A DNA stretch of 64,000 nt from Diaphorobacter aerolatus (GCF_014489535.1 NZ_CP060783.1:1-64000); one strand, 5' to 3'; positions 27,701-36,640 are shown, numbered from the stretch's first letter. Notes: a model not told the origin generated them from the sequence alone. Translations and numbers: made by a program.

Positions 27701-28823
27701 TTTCAAGCTCGACATGCTGAGCCCGCATCTGTTCATGAATTTCCGCATCACCGATGAACACGGGCGGCAGTTGGGGCAGGGGCGCAATCTGGGTGCGCTC
27801 AAGTCCGAGCTGGGTGCCAAGGCGCGCGGTGCGTTCCAGGCGCTGGCGTCGTTGCGGGTCGCCACGCCCGAAGACGGCGCGGCCCGGTCCGATCCACCAT
27901 CCGACGACCAGGCCACCGCCCGCAAGCCAGGCAAGGAGGCCGCGAGGCCCGACAGTGCCCCCCGGCTGCAGGCCGATGCCCGCTACAAGGAGTGGACCTT
28001 TGGCGAGCTGCCCGAACTCATGGAGATCAAGAAGGGCAATCAGACGCTGATCGGATTTCCGGCGCTGATCGATCACGGGGACGCAGTCGGCATCGAGGTC
28101 TTCGACGAGCCCGAGGTCGCTGCGGCCCGACATCGCCTTGGCTTGCGCCGCCTGTTCGCGCTGCAGATTCGCGATGCACTCAAGTATCTGGAGAAGAACA
28201 TCCCCGATCTGCAGAAGATGGCGGTGGCCTACATGCCGCTTGGCACGCAGGAGGAACTGCGCGAACAGATCATCGATGTGGCCATCGACCGCGCGTTTCT
28301 TCAGGAGCCGTTGCCCGCCAATGACGCCGATTTCAAGCAGCGCGTTCAGGATGGCCGTGGTCGCCTGACCCTGATTGCGAACGAAGTGGCACGCATGGCC
28401 AGCGTGATCCTGACCGAGTATGCGGCCGCGCAGCGCAAGATCAAGGACACGAAGAACGCGCCCGATGCGACGGCCGACGCCACGGCGCAACTGCAGCGCC
28501 TGATGCCCAAAAATTTCATTGCCATCGCGCCCTGGGCGCAGTTGGGTCACTACGCGCGCTATCTGAAGGCGATCACCACGCGGCTCGATAAATACCGGGC
28601 CGATCCGGCACGCGACGTCGCCAAATCGGGCGAATTCAAGGCGCTTGAGCAACGCTACTGGCGCCTGGTGTGCGAGCGCAAGGGACAGGTCGATGCGCGC
28701 ATGCAGGAATACCGCTGGATGCTTGAGGAGTTGCGCGTGAGCTTTTTTGCGCAGGAACTGCGCACGCCATATCCGGTCAGTACCAAGCGGCTCGACAAGG
28801 TATGGACGCAGCTACAAACCTGA
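24732..28823 (+). CDS. hrpA: ATP-dependent RNA helicase HrpA
   Basis: This is a very large DEAH-box helicase (about 1363 residues; the family runs to about 1300), cytoplasmic, implicated in RNA processing and ribosome rescue. It contains CGETGSGKTTQLPK (Walker A), LIIDEAHERSLNIDFLLGYI (DEAH), VVVTSATIDADRF and ANQRAGRCGRV (motif VI), followed by HA2, OB and the long C-terminal DUF3418 region. A low-complexity Pro/Ala/Gly insert (around SPSTAHPLPPAAAGSAEG) interrupts the mid-region. The start is uncertain: ATGs at 24732, 24753 and 24783 are all in frame before the helicase core. Confidence 0.92.
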   Translation: MNRHGKEMNDAGIIANLMPLQITFPESLPVSARREEIMEAMDRHQVIIVCGETGSGKTTQLPKIALALGRGKVNAVPDEKGNVRGHLIGHTQPRRIAASSVAKRIAEELNTPPGEVVGYKVRFQDTLQKGASVKLMTDGILLAETQTDPLLKAYDTLIIDEAHERSLNIDFLLGYIKQILPKRPDLKVVVTSATIDADRFARHFENRNGPAPVIMVSGRTFPVEMRYRPFEEKKDFDLNDAIADGVDELWAGGKGGDILVFLPGEREIREAADHLRKHLQHSPVLRNAEVLPLFSRLSQAEQERIFDGHTGRRIVLATNVAETSLTVPGIRYVIDAGTARVKRYSFRSKVEQLLVEPISQAAANQRAGRCGRVANGICIRLYDEADFESRTRFTDPEILRSSLAGVILRMKSLGLGDVVHFPFLESPSGRAIADGYQLLAELGAVDDRGQLLPMGKELARLPLDPRVGRMILEARERGALAEVLIIASALSVQDVRDRPMEAQQQADQQHAKFDDEKSEFSGYLRLWKWLDDARGGKVVARTRKELAAAHAAPKALGRNAAFLPVAQRSVSPSTAHPLPPAAAGSAEGQQDGGGATHKLSNRQWEQLLRQNFINIRRVREWRDIHSQLLTVVKEQKWQLNDEAAGYEQVHKSMLSGLLGNVGYKGEESDAYLGSHGIKFHAHPGAHLSKKPGRWIVAAEQVETSRLYGRGIAAIEPQWLEEVGAHLLRKQMLDPHWSKKQADVVALERATLYGLVVYNGRRVSFGRIDPQTARELFIRQAMVEGEWETHWQFLAANLKLVKKVEELEHKSRRADVLVDDELIYAFYDQQLPRDVFSGASFDKWFRSESRGNPDLLRLSRDELMRHEAAGITTQAFPKTVKLGGVDCGAQYLHSPGDARDGVTVTVPLFVLNQVSEERAEWLVPGMLKDKIQALLKSLPQRPRSRFVPLPESAQRLADLFNTPERFGRDGLIDTLLKQVRDETSLDVKRADFKLDMLSPHLFMNFRITDEHGRQLGQGRNLGALKSELGAKARGAFQALASLRVATPEDGAARSDPPSDDQATARKPGKEAARPDSAPRLQADARYKEWTFGELPELMEIKKGNQTLIGFPALIDHGDAVGIEVFDEPEVAAARHRLGLRRLFALQIRDALKYLEKNIPDLQKMAVAYMPLGTQEELREQIIDVAIDRAFLQEPLPANDADFKQRVQDGRGRLTLIANEVARMASVILTEYAAAQRKIKDTKNAPDATADATAQLQRLMPKNFIAIAPWAQLGHYARYLKAITTRLDKYRADPARDVAKSGEFKALEQRYWRLVCERKGQVDARMQEYRWMLEELRVSFFAQELRTPYPVSTKRLDKVWTQLQT

Positions 28824-28868
28824 TCTGTGGCGTGCCAAGGAGAGTTCCCGCCGCTCCTGCGCTGGCTG

Positions 28869-29378
28869 CTATTTCACCGGGTACTCGAGCACGACGCCCA
28901 TGCCGCTCGCGAGAGGCTGCACCCGGCCCTTGGCGTGGACCTGATCACCGAGCTTCCAGGCCAGTTTCCTGAGGCCATCAGGCCGGGTATGAATGAAGTC
29001 ACCAGTGTCCAGCACCACGCCGTTGGGCTCGCCGTGTCTGGCATAGTTGAAGCGCACGATCTTTCCGCCAATTTCTTTCTCTGATGCGGTGTACTCGGCG
29101 CTTTGGGAGTCATCGCCGCGACCCACGATTTCGATCAGGTCGTAGACTTCATGCTCGGCCTCGCCCTTGGGCGAAGGCTTGCGCAGCGCGCCGATCAGCG
29201 TGAGCTTCTGACCTTGTTTGAGATGCAGGGCCAGATGAGCCAGATGCGCCTCGTGCTTGCCGATGACGAATTGGACGGCGATGCCATCGACATCCAGCAT
29301 CAGGCCCTCCACCGTGCCGCGTGGGCTGTAGATCGGTTGCGCAAGCGTGCCTTGCAATTCCCAGTATTGATCAGTCAT
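28869..29378 (-). CDS. Conserved hypothetical protein, possibly OB-fold
   Basis: The 169-residue protein starts MTDQYWELQG, with the ribosome site aaggaa seven bases upstream. I do not recognise a named family. The C-terminal half (RHGEPNGVVLDTGDFIHTRP, then LAWKLGDQVHAKGRVQPLAS) has the alternating strand pattern of small OB-fold domains, so nucleic acid or ligand binding is conceivable. The N-terminal half (GTVEGLMLDVDGIAVQFVIG) has a similar pattern, suggesting an internal duplication. There is no signal peptide. It converges on hrpA with a 45-base gap. Confidence 0.65.
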   Translation of the reverse strand: MTDQYWELQGTLAQPIYSPRGTVEGLMLDVDGIAVQFVIGKHEAHLAHLALHLKQGQKLTLIGALRKPSPKGEAEHEVYDLIEIVGRGDDSQSAEYTASEKEIGGKIVRFNYARHGEPNGVVLDTGDFIHTRPDGLRKLAWKLGDQVHAKGRVQPLASGMGVVLEYPVK

Positions 29379-29619
29379 GATGTATTTCCTTGGTCTGTCC
29401 ATCAGACCATTGCAGACGAGGCAGATAGGGCGATTGCGGAAAGTTTCAAGAGACGGCCTTGTAGGATTCCTCCCCTTGTGTCGTAGGGACGTGAGCTCTG
29501 TCACCGCGCTCGTTGCACGCAAGGTGAGCGGCCCGCGCAGCGGTCCGAACCATCGTTGAGAATCGGCGCAGTGATCCCCACGAGTTTCGCCGCCTCGAAT
29601 TTCCTGCATTCAACCATTC

Positions 29620-30186
29620 ATGTTCTGGAATCGCCATTTCAACGAGACGGAGCACGCCTTCGTGCACCGCTTCTTCGCGCATTCGCTAGCCGCATTGCAG
29701 CCGCGCCTGCGTGTGTACCTGCGCCGCGTTGGGGACACGCACCGCGCGCTGTCGTTGAACGGTGGGCGCATCTACATGCCCAGAGCCTGTTTCGTGGATG
29801 GCGATCCGACGCGCTCGCTGAGGCTCTCTCACCCCTATGTGGCAGGGGTTTTTGCGCATGAACTGCTGCACCAATGGCAGCGCGTGCGGGGCGTCGCGGT
29901 CACGCGGCAGGCGGCCTGGCTACAGACCAAGGCCGTATGTCTGCGACGCGATCCCTATGCCTACGAGGCCTGCGACGATGCGGCGTTGATGCTCGCGCGA
30001 TTTGTGTCTGCGCAGGTCGAGCAGCAGGGGCAGATGTGGCAGGACTACGTGACGGGTTGCGTCGCCGGACATGCCGATCCGGCGTTTGCCGAGGTGGCCG
30101 CGTACGTTGCTGGATCGCCTGTTGTCGATGCGCCGGGTGCCGCAGTATCAGCGGTCATCCCGCCTGGAAATTCATCGCGCTGGTGA
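29620..30186 (+). CDS. Small putative HExxH zinc-metallopeptidase-like protein
   Basis: The 188-residue protein carries HELLHQWQ at residues 80-87, an HExxH zinc-binding helix. It is preceded by NGGRIYMPRACFVDGD and HPYVAGVFA, which resemble the lead-in of DUF4157/Vgr-related minimal metallopeptidase-like domains. It has no signal peptide or membrane helix. I cannot identify the third zinc ligand with certainty, so activity is unproven. The 3' end overlaps the convergent pyridoxamine-oxidase-like gene by 32 bases. No secretion-system genes are nearby. Confidence 0.6.
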   Translation: MFWNRHFNETEHAFVHRFFAHSLAALQPRLRVYLRRVGDTHRALSLNGGRIYMPRACFVDGDPTRSLRLSHPYVAGVFAHELLHQWQRVRGVAVTRQAAWLQTKAVCLRRDPYAYEACDDAALMLARFVSAQVEQQGQMWQDYVTGCVAGHADPAFAEVAAYVAGSPVVDAPGAAVSAVIPPGNSSRW

Positions 30187-30673
30187 AATCGTTGGCATCC
30201 ACGTCGCGCGCGGAACCGAATCCCGCCACATGCCGGGCCAGCAAGGGCGTGATGCAGACAAAACGGAAATCGGGCAACCCGGTCATGAATTCCGCTTCCG
30301 GAAAGCGTTGCACGTAAGTGGCGCGCGCGGCGGTGTGGAGCACGCTGTCCCGGGGCGGCGTCGATGCGACGCCTTGCAGGCTCACGCGTTCCAGCGCGTG
30401 CACGGCTTCGCCCGGTGTCTCGGGTGCGCTGAACAGCAGCGAAACGGCAGGGTGTCGCTCCATGGCGCGGGTGTGGATGGCAAGCGCGCTCACATGCAGG
30501 ACGATGCAGCCGAATTCGGCGCACCACGCAAACGGCACCATCGATATCAGCGGCGCGGCCAGCTGAGCGCTGGCCGCGTCCGGATCTTCGAGCGAAGACG
30601 TGGCGAGCGCCGCGGTCCGGCGCTGTTCGATCAACTCGCGCAGACTTTGCTGCAGACGGGACTCATGGGCCAT
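30155..30673 (-). CDS. HugZ/pyridoxamine 5'-phosphate oxidase-like protein
   Basis: The 172-residue protein has the split-barrel flavin/heme-binding fold of the PNPOx-like superfamily. Typical segments are ALATSSLEDPDAASAQLAAPL, CIVLHVSALAIHTRAMERHP (matching the HugZ pattern of short-circuited 'LHTRNL' motifs) and AVSLLFSAP. HugZ-type members degrade or bind heme, and others are flavoproteins. The full heme-ligand C-terminal region is shorter here, so function is open. It is convergent with the HExxH protein gene. Confidence 0.7.
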   Translation of the reverse strand: MAHESRLQQSLRELIEQRRTAALATSSLEDPDAASAQLAAPLISMVPFAWCAEFGCIVLHVSALAIHTRAMERHPAVSLLFSAPETPGEAVHALERVSLQGVASTPPRDSVLHTAARATYVQRFPEAEFMTGLPDFRFVCITPLLARHVAGFGSARDVDANDFTSAMNFQAG

Positions 30674-30815
30674 TGCGGGCTGCCTTGAAGGATGGAGTGA
30701 TCAGCGATTGTAGAAAACAAAGAAAAGCCGGTGAACCCAGAGCAGTGCACGCAATGTGCGCCGCCATGGTTTGTTCACCGGCTTTGTTCCAGGCCGAGCC
30801 GCGCGTGGCGATTCG

Positions 30816-31258
30816 TCAGGCGCAGGGCTGCATCAGGCGGTCAAGACGATCGAGGCGATCGAGTTCTGCGCAGACGTCGGCCATGCGGCCCGAGATGACG
30901 AGGCGGCCGGTGCCCGTGGCATCGGACTTCACGACGACGCGCAGCGCGGGCGTCTCGCGCTGGCGGGCTTCGCGCCGGCAAGCGCCGTGCGGCCAACAAG
31001 ATTGTTGCTCGCGAGTTGCAGCGCGGCCTGCTGCGGCAGCGGGCCGAGGCGGTCGCAATTGGATGCGGCCGTGGAGAGCTTGCGTACCTTGCCGAGGCGC
31101 GGTCGCACGAGCAGTTTCAGTCGGGAAATGTCGACCTCTCCCGGCTGGGAGACGGAGTCGTCATTGCCCGCGCGCTGTGTGACCCAGTGGGCGAGGCGGT
31201 TCAGAGGCTGCGCGAAAGGCAGGGCGATGGCGGACAGTTCGATCAACGATGAGCGCAT
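30816..31258 (-). CDS. Hypothetical protein downstream of lexA, one frameshift
   Basis: The frame from the ATG at 31258 (ribosome site ggag seven bases upstream) runs MRSSLIELSAIALPF to about 30930 and then continues in a second frame ending DRLMQPCA. The break lies between 30929 and 31058. Restoring one base gives about 147 residues. I do not recognise a family. The C-terminal part (RVVVKSDATGTGRLVISGRM) looks like a compact beta-rich segment. A DRL tripeptide is repeated three times near the end through a short tandem DNA repeat (gatcgaggc). It lies 171 bases downstream of lexA on the same strand, and no SOS box of its own is visible. Confidence 0.5.
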
Positions 31259-31429
31259 GTGATTTCTCCAGCATGGCGGCGGTTCAGGCTCGCCATGAAA
31301 AGGGTGGAACACAGGCAGGATTACCGAAGTACGGACGAAGCGCTGCCACAGGGTTGGCGAATCCATCATGGACCCGCCATACGCCCGCCACCTGTGAAAG
31401 CGCTGGGAAACTGGTGAGTGACCGCTGCT

Positions 31430-32104
31430 CTACATGAGCATGGTGTTGCGGATCAGGCCGACGGCAAGGCCTTCGATCTCGAAGGGTTCGCCCGGCTGAA
31501 CGGTGATGATTGGATAGTCCGGGTTTTCGGGCAGCAGTTCGATCTGCCCGCCCGCGCGGCGCAGGCGCTTGACGGTGACTTCATCACCGAGGCGCGCGAC
31601 GACGATCTGGCCGTTGCGCACATCGGTGGTGGCTTGTACGGCGAGCAGGTCGCCGTCCATGATGCCGGCGTCGCGCATCGACATGCCGCGCACCTTGAGC
31701 AGATAGTCGGGCTTGCGCGCAAACAGGCTGTCTTCGACCGTGTAGCTTTGATCGACGTGTTCTTGCGCGAGAATGGGCGAGCCGGCCGCGACACGACCGA
31801 TGAGCGGCAACACGAGTTGCGAGAGCCCGGGGATCGGCAGGTTGAACTGCGAACCGCGCGCCGCATTGATGTTGCGCACGGTGTCCGAGCGCAGGCGGAT
31901 GCCGCGCGATGTGCCGCTCACCAGTTCGATCACGCCTTTCCGTGCCAGCGCCTGCAGGTGCTCCTCGGCCGCATTGGCGGACTTGAAGCCCAGTTCGGAG
32001 GCGATTTCGGCGCGCGTGGGCGGTGCGCCGGTGCGCGAGATGGCGTTCTGGATGAGATCCAGAATCTGCTGTTGGCGGGCGGTGAGCTTGGGGCTGTCGG
32101 ACAT
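31430..32104 (-). CDS. lexA: LexA repressor
   Basis: LexA represses the SOS regulon and cleaves itself when RecA filaments form. The 224-residue protein has an N-terminal winged helix ([20 protein letters not shown], then [20 protein letters not shown]). The Ala107-Gly108 cleavage site lies in GRVAAGSP, and the catalytic dyad is Ser142 (RGMSMRDAG) with Lys179 (DEVTVKRL). I chose the ATG at 32104; one four codons upstream is possible. Two SOS boxes lie between this gene and the divergent asparaginase, consistent with autoregulation. Confidence 0.97.
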   Translation of the reverse strand: MSDSPKLTARQQQILDLIQNAISRTGAPPTRAEIASELGFKSANAAEEHLQALARKGVIELVSGTSRGIRLRSDTVRNINAARGSQFNLPIPGLSQLVLPLIGRVAAGSPILAQEHVDQSYTVEDSLFARKPDYLLKVRGMSMRDAGIMDGDLLAVQATTDVRNGQIVVARLGDEVTVKRLRRAGGQIELLPENPDYPIITVQPGEPFEIEGLAVGLIRNTMLM

Positions 32105-32144
32105 GGTGTGATCCATCCAATACAGTCGGGTTACTGAATAGGTA

Positions 32145-32160
32145 CTGTGTAAAAAACCAG
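32145..32160. promoter_or_regulatory. Imperfect SOS (LexA) box
   Basis: The sequence ctgt-N8-ccag departs from the CTGT-N8-ACAG core by one base. It lies 41 bases upstream of the lexA start and four bases from the perfect box. Paired boxes before lexA are known in other proteobacteria. Confidence 0.6.
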
Positions 32161-32163
32161 TTC

Positions 32164-32179
32164 CTGTATTTTTGAACAG
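32164..32179. promoter_or_regulatory. Perfect SOS (LexA) box
   Basis: The sequence ctgtatttttgaacag matches the CTGT-N8-ACAG core exactly, with an A/T-rich centre. It lies 60 bases upstream of lexA and 18 bases upstream of the asparaginase start codon, so LexA bound here could affect both genes. Confidence 0.88.
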
Positions 32180-32196
32180 TTTTTAAGGAGACGCAA

Positions 32197-33195
32197 GTGC
32201 TTGTTGCAAAAAAAATCGTTCTGCTGGGAACCGGTGGGACGATAGCGGGCACCTCGGCGGTCGCCGGAGCCAATACAGGCTATATCGCTGCACAGATAAG
32301 TGTGGAGGATCTGGTCAAGGCTGTTCCTGCATTGGCAGAGGCTGCGCCGGGTGGGCTTGTCTGCGAACAGATCGCTCAGATTGATAGCAAGGACATGGCG
32401 CATTCGATCTGGCTGAAGCTCGCGCGTCACTGCGAGAAACATCTGGCGGACCCGGACGTGCAGGGCGTCGTGATTACCCATGGCACGGACACGCTCGAAG
32501 AAACTGCGTGGTTTTTACAACAGGTGCTGAACCCGGCCAAACCGGTCGTGCTGTGCAGCGCCATGCGTCCGGCGACGGCGCTGGTGCCGGACGGGCCGCA
32601 GAACCTGCTCGATTCGGTGATTGTTGCGGGCGAACCTACGGCCTCTGGCGTGCTGTGCGTCGCGGCCGGTGAGATTCACGGCGCGCGTGAGGTCAGCAAG
32701 CAGCATCCGCTGCGGCTCAACGCGTTTTCGTCGGGCGACATCGGGCCGCTTGGCTGGGTGGAGGGCGCTCGCGTGCGCTGGACGCGCGACGTGCCGCCCG
32801 AGCCGCCGGTCGCCTCGTCATCGGCGCGGCTGGTCGAGGCGCTGCCCGAGCCGGATCTGTGGCCGCAGGTGGAGATCGTCATGAGCCATGCGGGCGTGAG
32901 CGGGGCCTTCGTGCGCGTGCTGACGGCGCAGGGCGTGGATGGCATCGTCGTCGCGGCGACCGGCAACGGAACGGTGCACGAGGCGCTTGAAAAGGCGCTC
33001 GAAGCCGCCGAGCAGGAAGGCGTGCTGGTGCGTGTGGCCTCGCGCTGCGCCGAGGGGCAATTGCTCGGCGAGCCCGACGCGCGCTGGGCCAGTGCCAACG
33101 GGCTCAGCCCGGTCAAGGCGCGCATCAGCCTGATGCTCGATCTGATCGACGACGATCTGGCCTCCGGGGAAGAGGGCGAGGTGGGGGTCGATTGA
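32197..33195 (+). CDS. L-asparaginase
   Basis: This enzyme hydrolyses L-asparagine to aspartate and ammonia. The GTG start is supported by taaggag eight bases upstream. The 332-residue protein has the two active-site signatures of bacterial asparaginases: LLGTGGTIAGTS at the N-terminus with the nucleophilic Thr, and ITHGTDTLEETAWFL near residue 90. There is no signal peptide, so it is probably cytoplasmic. The perfect SOS box lies only 18 bases before the start codon, and lexA is divergent. A terminator shared with adk follows. Confidence 0.92.
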   Translation: MLVAKKIVLLGTGGTIAGTSAVAGANTGYIAAQISVEDLVKAVPALAEAAPGGLVCEQIAQIDSKDMAHSIWLKLARHCEKHLADPDVQGVVITHGTDTLEETAWFLQQVLNPAKPVVLCSAMRPATALVPDGPQNLLDSVIVAGEPTASGVLCVAAGEIHGAREVSKQHPLRLNAFSSGDIGPLGWVEGARVRWTRDVPPEPPVASSSARLVEALPEPDLWPQVEIVMSHAGVSGAFVRVLTAQGVDGIVVAATGNGTVHEALEKALEAAEQEGVLVRVASRCAEGQLLGEPDARWASANGLSPVKARISLMLDLIDDDLASGEEGEVGVD

Positions 33196-33238
33196 TCGCA
33201 CCTGCGGGTGCTTTCACGCAAAAGGCTCGGCCCGACGC

Positions 33239-33265
33239 AAAAACGCCGCGTGAAGCGGCGTTTTT
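33239..33265. terminator. Bidirectional intrinsic terminator between the asparaginase gene and adk
   Basis: The arms aaaaacgccgc and gcggcgttttt enclose a five-base loop. The A and T tracts on the two sides let it act on both strands, serving the convergent genes. Confidence 0.92.
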
Positions 33266-33296
33266 GACGGAAGCGAGAGCGTAACAATCGTGCGGG

Positions 33297-33989
<693 letters not shown>

Positions 33990-34140
33990 TCAGGGACGGG
34001 CAGGCCAACGCCCGGTCTCGTGCTCATAACCGGTCAAGGATAGCATGCGTAGCCCGCATCAAACTGACGGTATGGATCGGGATAATCTCGGGTGTGCGCA
34101 AGCTCTCGCAAACACGCTCGGCGGCCCGGTGAGGCCTCGT

Positions 34141-34943
34141 TCAACCCAGCAATGCGCGCACACGCTCGAGATCGGCGGGTGTGTCGACCCGGGGCCGGGC
34201 GCATGCGCGCTCACGTGCACGGCGATGCGGTGGCCATGCCAGAGCGCACGCAACTGCTCGAGCGCCTCCAGCACTTCGGTGGGCGCGGGCGCGAGGCGCG
34301 GAAACTCGCGCAGAAAACCTGCGCGGTAGCTGTAGATGCCGATATGCCGCAGGGGCGCCGAGCCCCTGGCGACTTCAGGCAGGTTTTTTTCGTCTTTCCA
34401 CCACGCGGAGCCCGGCGCGAAATCGCGTGCGAAGGGAATCGGTGAGCGGCTGAAATAGTGCGCCAGGCCCTTGGCATCGAGCACCACCTTGACGACGTTG
34501 GGATTCGCAAATTCCTCTACCGAGTCGATGGCATGTGCGGCCGTGCCCATGCTGGCATCGCCGCGTTCGCCGAGAATCCGGGCCACGGCATCGATCAGTG
34601 CGGGATCGATCAGCGGCTCGTCACCCTGGACGTTGACCACGATGTCGTCGCCGCTCAGGCCCAGTCGTTCGCAGGCCTCGGCCAGGCGGTCACTGCCGCT
34701 CGGATGATCGGCGCGGGTCAATATCGCGTCGATGCCATGAGCCCGGCAGGCTTCGACGATGCGTGCGTCGTCCGCTGCCACCACGACGCGCGTCGCAGCG
34801 CTTTGCAGGGCGCGGCGTGCGACGTGCACCACCATGGGCGCACCGGCGATGTCGGCCAGCGGCTTGTCGGGCAGGCGCGACGATGCCATGCGCGCCGGAA
34901 TCAGCACCGTGAACGATGCTGCGACGGGCGCGGCTGCGCTCAT
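34141..34943 (-). CDS. kdsB: 3-deoxy-manno-octulosonate cytidylyltransferase KdsB, one frameshift
   Basis: KdsB activates Kdo as CMP-Kdo for LPS inner-core synthesis. The N-terminus has [20 protein letters not shown], the donor site, followed by [19 protein letters not shown] and [18 protein letters not shown]. Near the 3' end the frame breaks at about 34188-34194; one extra base in the G/C run gives [16 protein letters not shown] and a stop at 34141, the normal KdsB ending, for 267 residues. Unrepaired, the frame would read on to 34059 with an unrelated tail. The start overlaps the end of the Trm112-like gene by four bases. Confidence 0.92.
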
Positions 34944-35122
34944 GCCTCCAGTTCCTGATCGGTGAGTTCGCGCGCCTCGTTTTCCAGCATCACCGGAATG
35001 CCATCGCGCACCGGATAGGCCAGACGGGCGCTGCGCGAGACGAGTTCCTGGCGCTCGCGGTCATAGGTCAGCGGGCCTTTGGTGACGGGGCAGACCAGCA
35101 GTTCAAGCAGTTTGGGATCCAT
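34940..35122 (-). CDS. Trm112-family protein (YcaR-like)
   Basis: This 60-residue protein begins [18 protein letters not shown] and contains [18 protein letters not shown], the Trm112/YcaR pattern. Bacterial members are found almost always between lpxK and kdsB, as here. One of the zinc-ligand cysteines of eukaryotic Trm112 is retained (CPVTKG). The precise bacterial role is not established; an accessory role for methyltransferases is known for the archaeal and eukaryotic relatives. Confidence 0.9.
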   Translation of the reverse strand: MDPKLLELLVCPVTKGPLTYDRERQELVSRSARLAYPVRDGIPVMLENEARELTDQELEA

Positions 35123-35164
35123 GGCGGTGTTCTCGGCGCAGCGTCTGGGCAGGCCGCGTATCAG

Positions 35165-36169
35165 TCATTGAGCAAGGGGAGGATGATAGCGCCTGAGCAG
35201 TCCATCAAGCGCGTCAAAAAACGCCGCGGGCAGATGAACCTGTAGCGGAACCGCCAGCGCATCGGGGACTGTCCGCCAGAGCTTGATCGCGTCCTTCTCG
35301 GTGCACAGGAGTGGCAGCGAGGCATCGCCAGCCGCTTGCCAATGCGTGAGATCGGCGTGATCGGGCAGGGCAAAGGTGCGCGCGAGCTTGAGTCCGCGCG
35401 CGCGCAGCATCGCGAAAAATTCCTCGGGTCGAGCGATGGCGGCCAGCGCGTTGACGTCCTGTCCGCGCAGGGAATCGAGCGGAACGCGCACCCCCTGAGC
35501 GGTGACGGCATGCTCGGCAAGTTCGCGGCTCAACGCGAACTGCGGTGCGGCGCCGCCCGGTGCATGACCCGCATGGAGCACCAGATCGACCTTGCGCGGC
35601 CACGGCTCGCGCAGCGGGCCTGCGGGCAGCAGCCAGCCATTGCCGATGCCTTCGTCGTTGAACACGCAGATTTCGATGTCGCGCTGCAGGGCCAGATGCT
35701 GCAGGCCGTCGTCGCAGACGATGACGTTCACCTCGGGATGTTCGACCAGCAACGCTTTGGCCGCATCGGCGCGCTGGCGGGCCACAAACACCGGCACGTC
35801 GAGCGCGCGGGCCAGCAGCAGCGGCTCATCGCCCACCTCGTTCGGCGTGCTTTTTTCGGTGACTGCGCGGCAGTCGGCGGTCTGGCGACCATAGCCGCGA
35901 GAGACGACACCCGGCCGGAATCCGCGCGACTGGAGATGCCGCACGACGGCCATGGTCACGGGCGTCTTGCCCGCGCCACCGGCAATCACGTTGCCCACGG
36001 TGATCACGGGAACCGGAAGCCGGGTGCTTGCGAGATGGCCGCTGCGGTAGAGCATACGGCGCAGCGCGGTGAGCGCCGCGTAGAGCTTCGAGACCGGCCA
36101 CAGCAGGCAGGCGAGGGCGCCTCGGCGCTGCCACGATTGGCGCAGCGCTGAAGATGCGTTCCCGGCCAT
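35165..36169 (-). CDS. lpxK: Tetraacyldisaccharide 4'-kinase LpxK
   Basis: LpxK phosphorylates the lipid A disaccharide at the 4' position on the inner membrane. The 334-residue protein has the Walker A GNVIAGGAGKTPVTMAVVRH, then GVVSRGYGRQT and the DDGLQHLALQRDIEICVFN segment, all typical. A hydrophobic N-terminal helix (about residues 15-35) is the membrane anchor. It lies between exbD (ten bases upstream) and the Trm112-like gene. Confidence 0.95.
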   Translation of the reverse strand: MAGNASSALRQSWQRRGALACLLWPVSKLYAALTALRRMLYRSGHLASTRLPVPVITVGNVIAGGAGKTPVTMAVVRHLQSRGFRPGVVSRGYGRQTADCRAVTEKSTPNEVGDEPLLLARALDVPVFVARQRADAAKALLVEHPEVNVIVCDDGLQHLALQRDIEICVFNDEGIGNGWLLPAGPLREPWPRKVDLVLHAGHAPGGAAPQFALSRELAEHAVTAQGVRVPLDSLRGQDVNALAAIARPEEFFAMLRARGLKLARTFALPDHADLTHWQAAGDASLPLLCTEKDAIKLWRTVPDALAVPLQVHLPAAFFDALDGLLRRYHPPLAQ

Positions 36170-36178
36170 GACCGTGTC

Positions 36179-36604
36179 TTACTTGCCGGCCGATGCCGAC
36201 GTTTGCGTGGCGAAGGTGATTTGCGAGAGGCCGACGCGGCGCGCGGCTTCCATGACGGTGACCACCGCCTGGTGCGGCGAAGACGCGTCGGCGCTGATGA
36301 TGATCACGCTGTCCTTGCCCGCTTTGGCGGCCTCGGACAACGCGCCGGCAACGGCCTCCACGTTCTTGCCGCCGAGGGCGGTGCGGTTGACCGCATAGCG
36401 ACCGTCCGCGCCCACGGTAACGATGATTTCCTTGGGGCGATCTCGCATCTGCTCCACATCGGCCACGGGCAGCGACAACTGCATTTCGGTGAACTTGCTG
36501 TAGGTGGTCGAGAGCATCAGAAAGATGAGGATCACCAGCAGCACGTCGATGAACGGAATCAGGTTGATTTCCGGCGCTTCCTTGGCGCGTGGTCGAAAAT
36601 TCAT
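36179..36604 (-). CDS. exbD: ExbD/TolR-family energy-transducing protein
   Basis: The 141-residue protein has one N-terminal membrane helix containing NLIPFIDVLLVILIFLMLST, whose Asp is the proton-path residue of the ExbD/TolR family, followed by a periplasmic domain. With ExbB it converts the proton gradient into work on a periplasmic partner. No tonB or tolA gene is next to it. In this operon, ahead of lpxK, ExbBD-like pairs are common in betaproteobacteria and have been suspected of serving envelope transport. Confidence 0.9.
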   Translation of the reverse strand: MNFRPRAKEAPEINLIPFIDVLLVILIFLMLSTTYSKFTEMQLSLPVADVEQMRDRPKEIIVTVGADGRYAVNRTALGGKNVEAVAGALSEAAKAGKDSVIIISADASSPHQAVVTVMEAARRVGLSQITFATQTSASAGK

Positions 36605-36640
36605 GGCGAATCTGTGCCTGCGTTGTTCTTGGGCGGGCGC

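Noticed and set aside
25896-28652. A 918-codon open frame opposite hrpA
   Set aside because: Antisense shadow of a GC-rich gene. HrpA motifs on the plus strand are clear and the antisense product has no recognisable domain.
30929-31369. A longer N-terminus for the lexA-downstream gene, from 31369
   Set aside because: The ATG at 31258 has a good ribosome site, and the extra residues are atypical and cover likely non-coding sequence.
34059-34140. A longer C-terminus for KdsB
   Set aside because: The extra residues (tail ending in Pro/Arg-rich sequence) arise from the frameshift. The normal KdsB ending is present in the next frame and stops at 34141.
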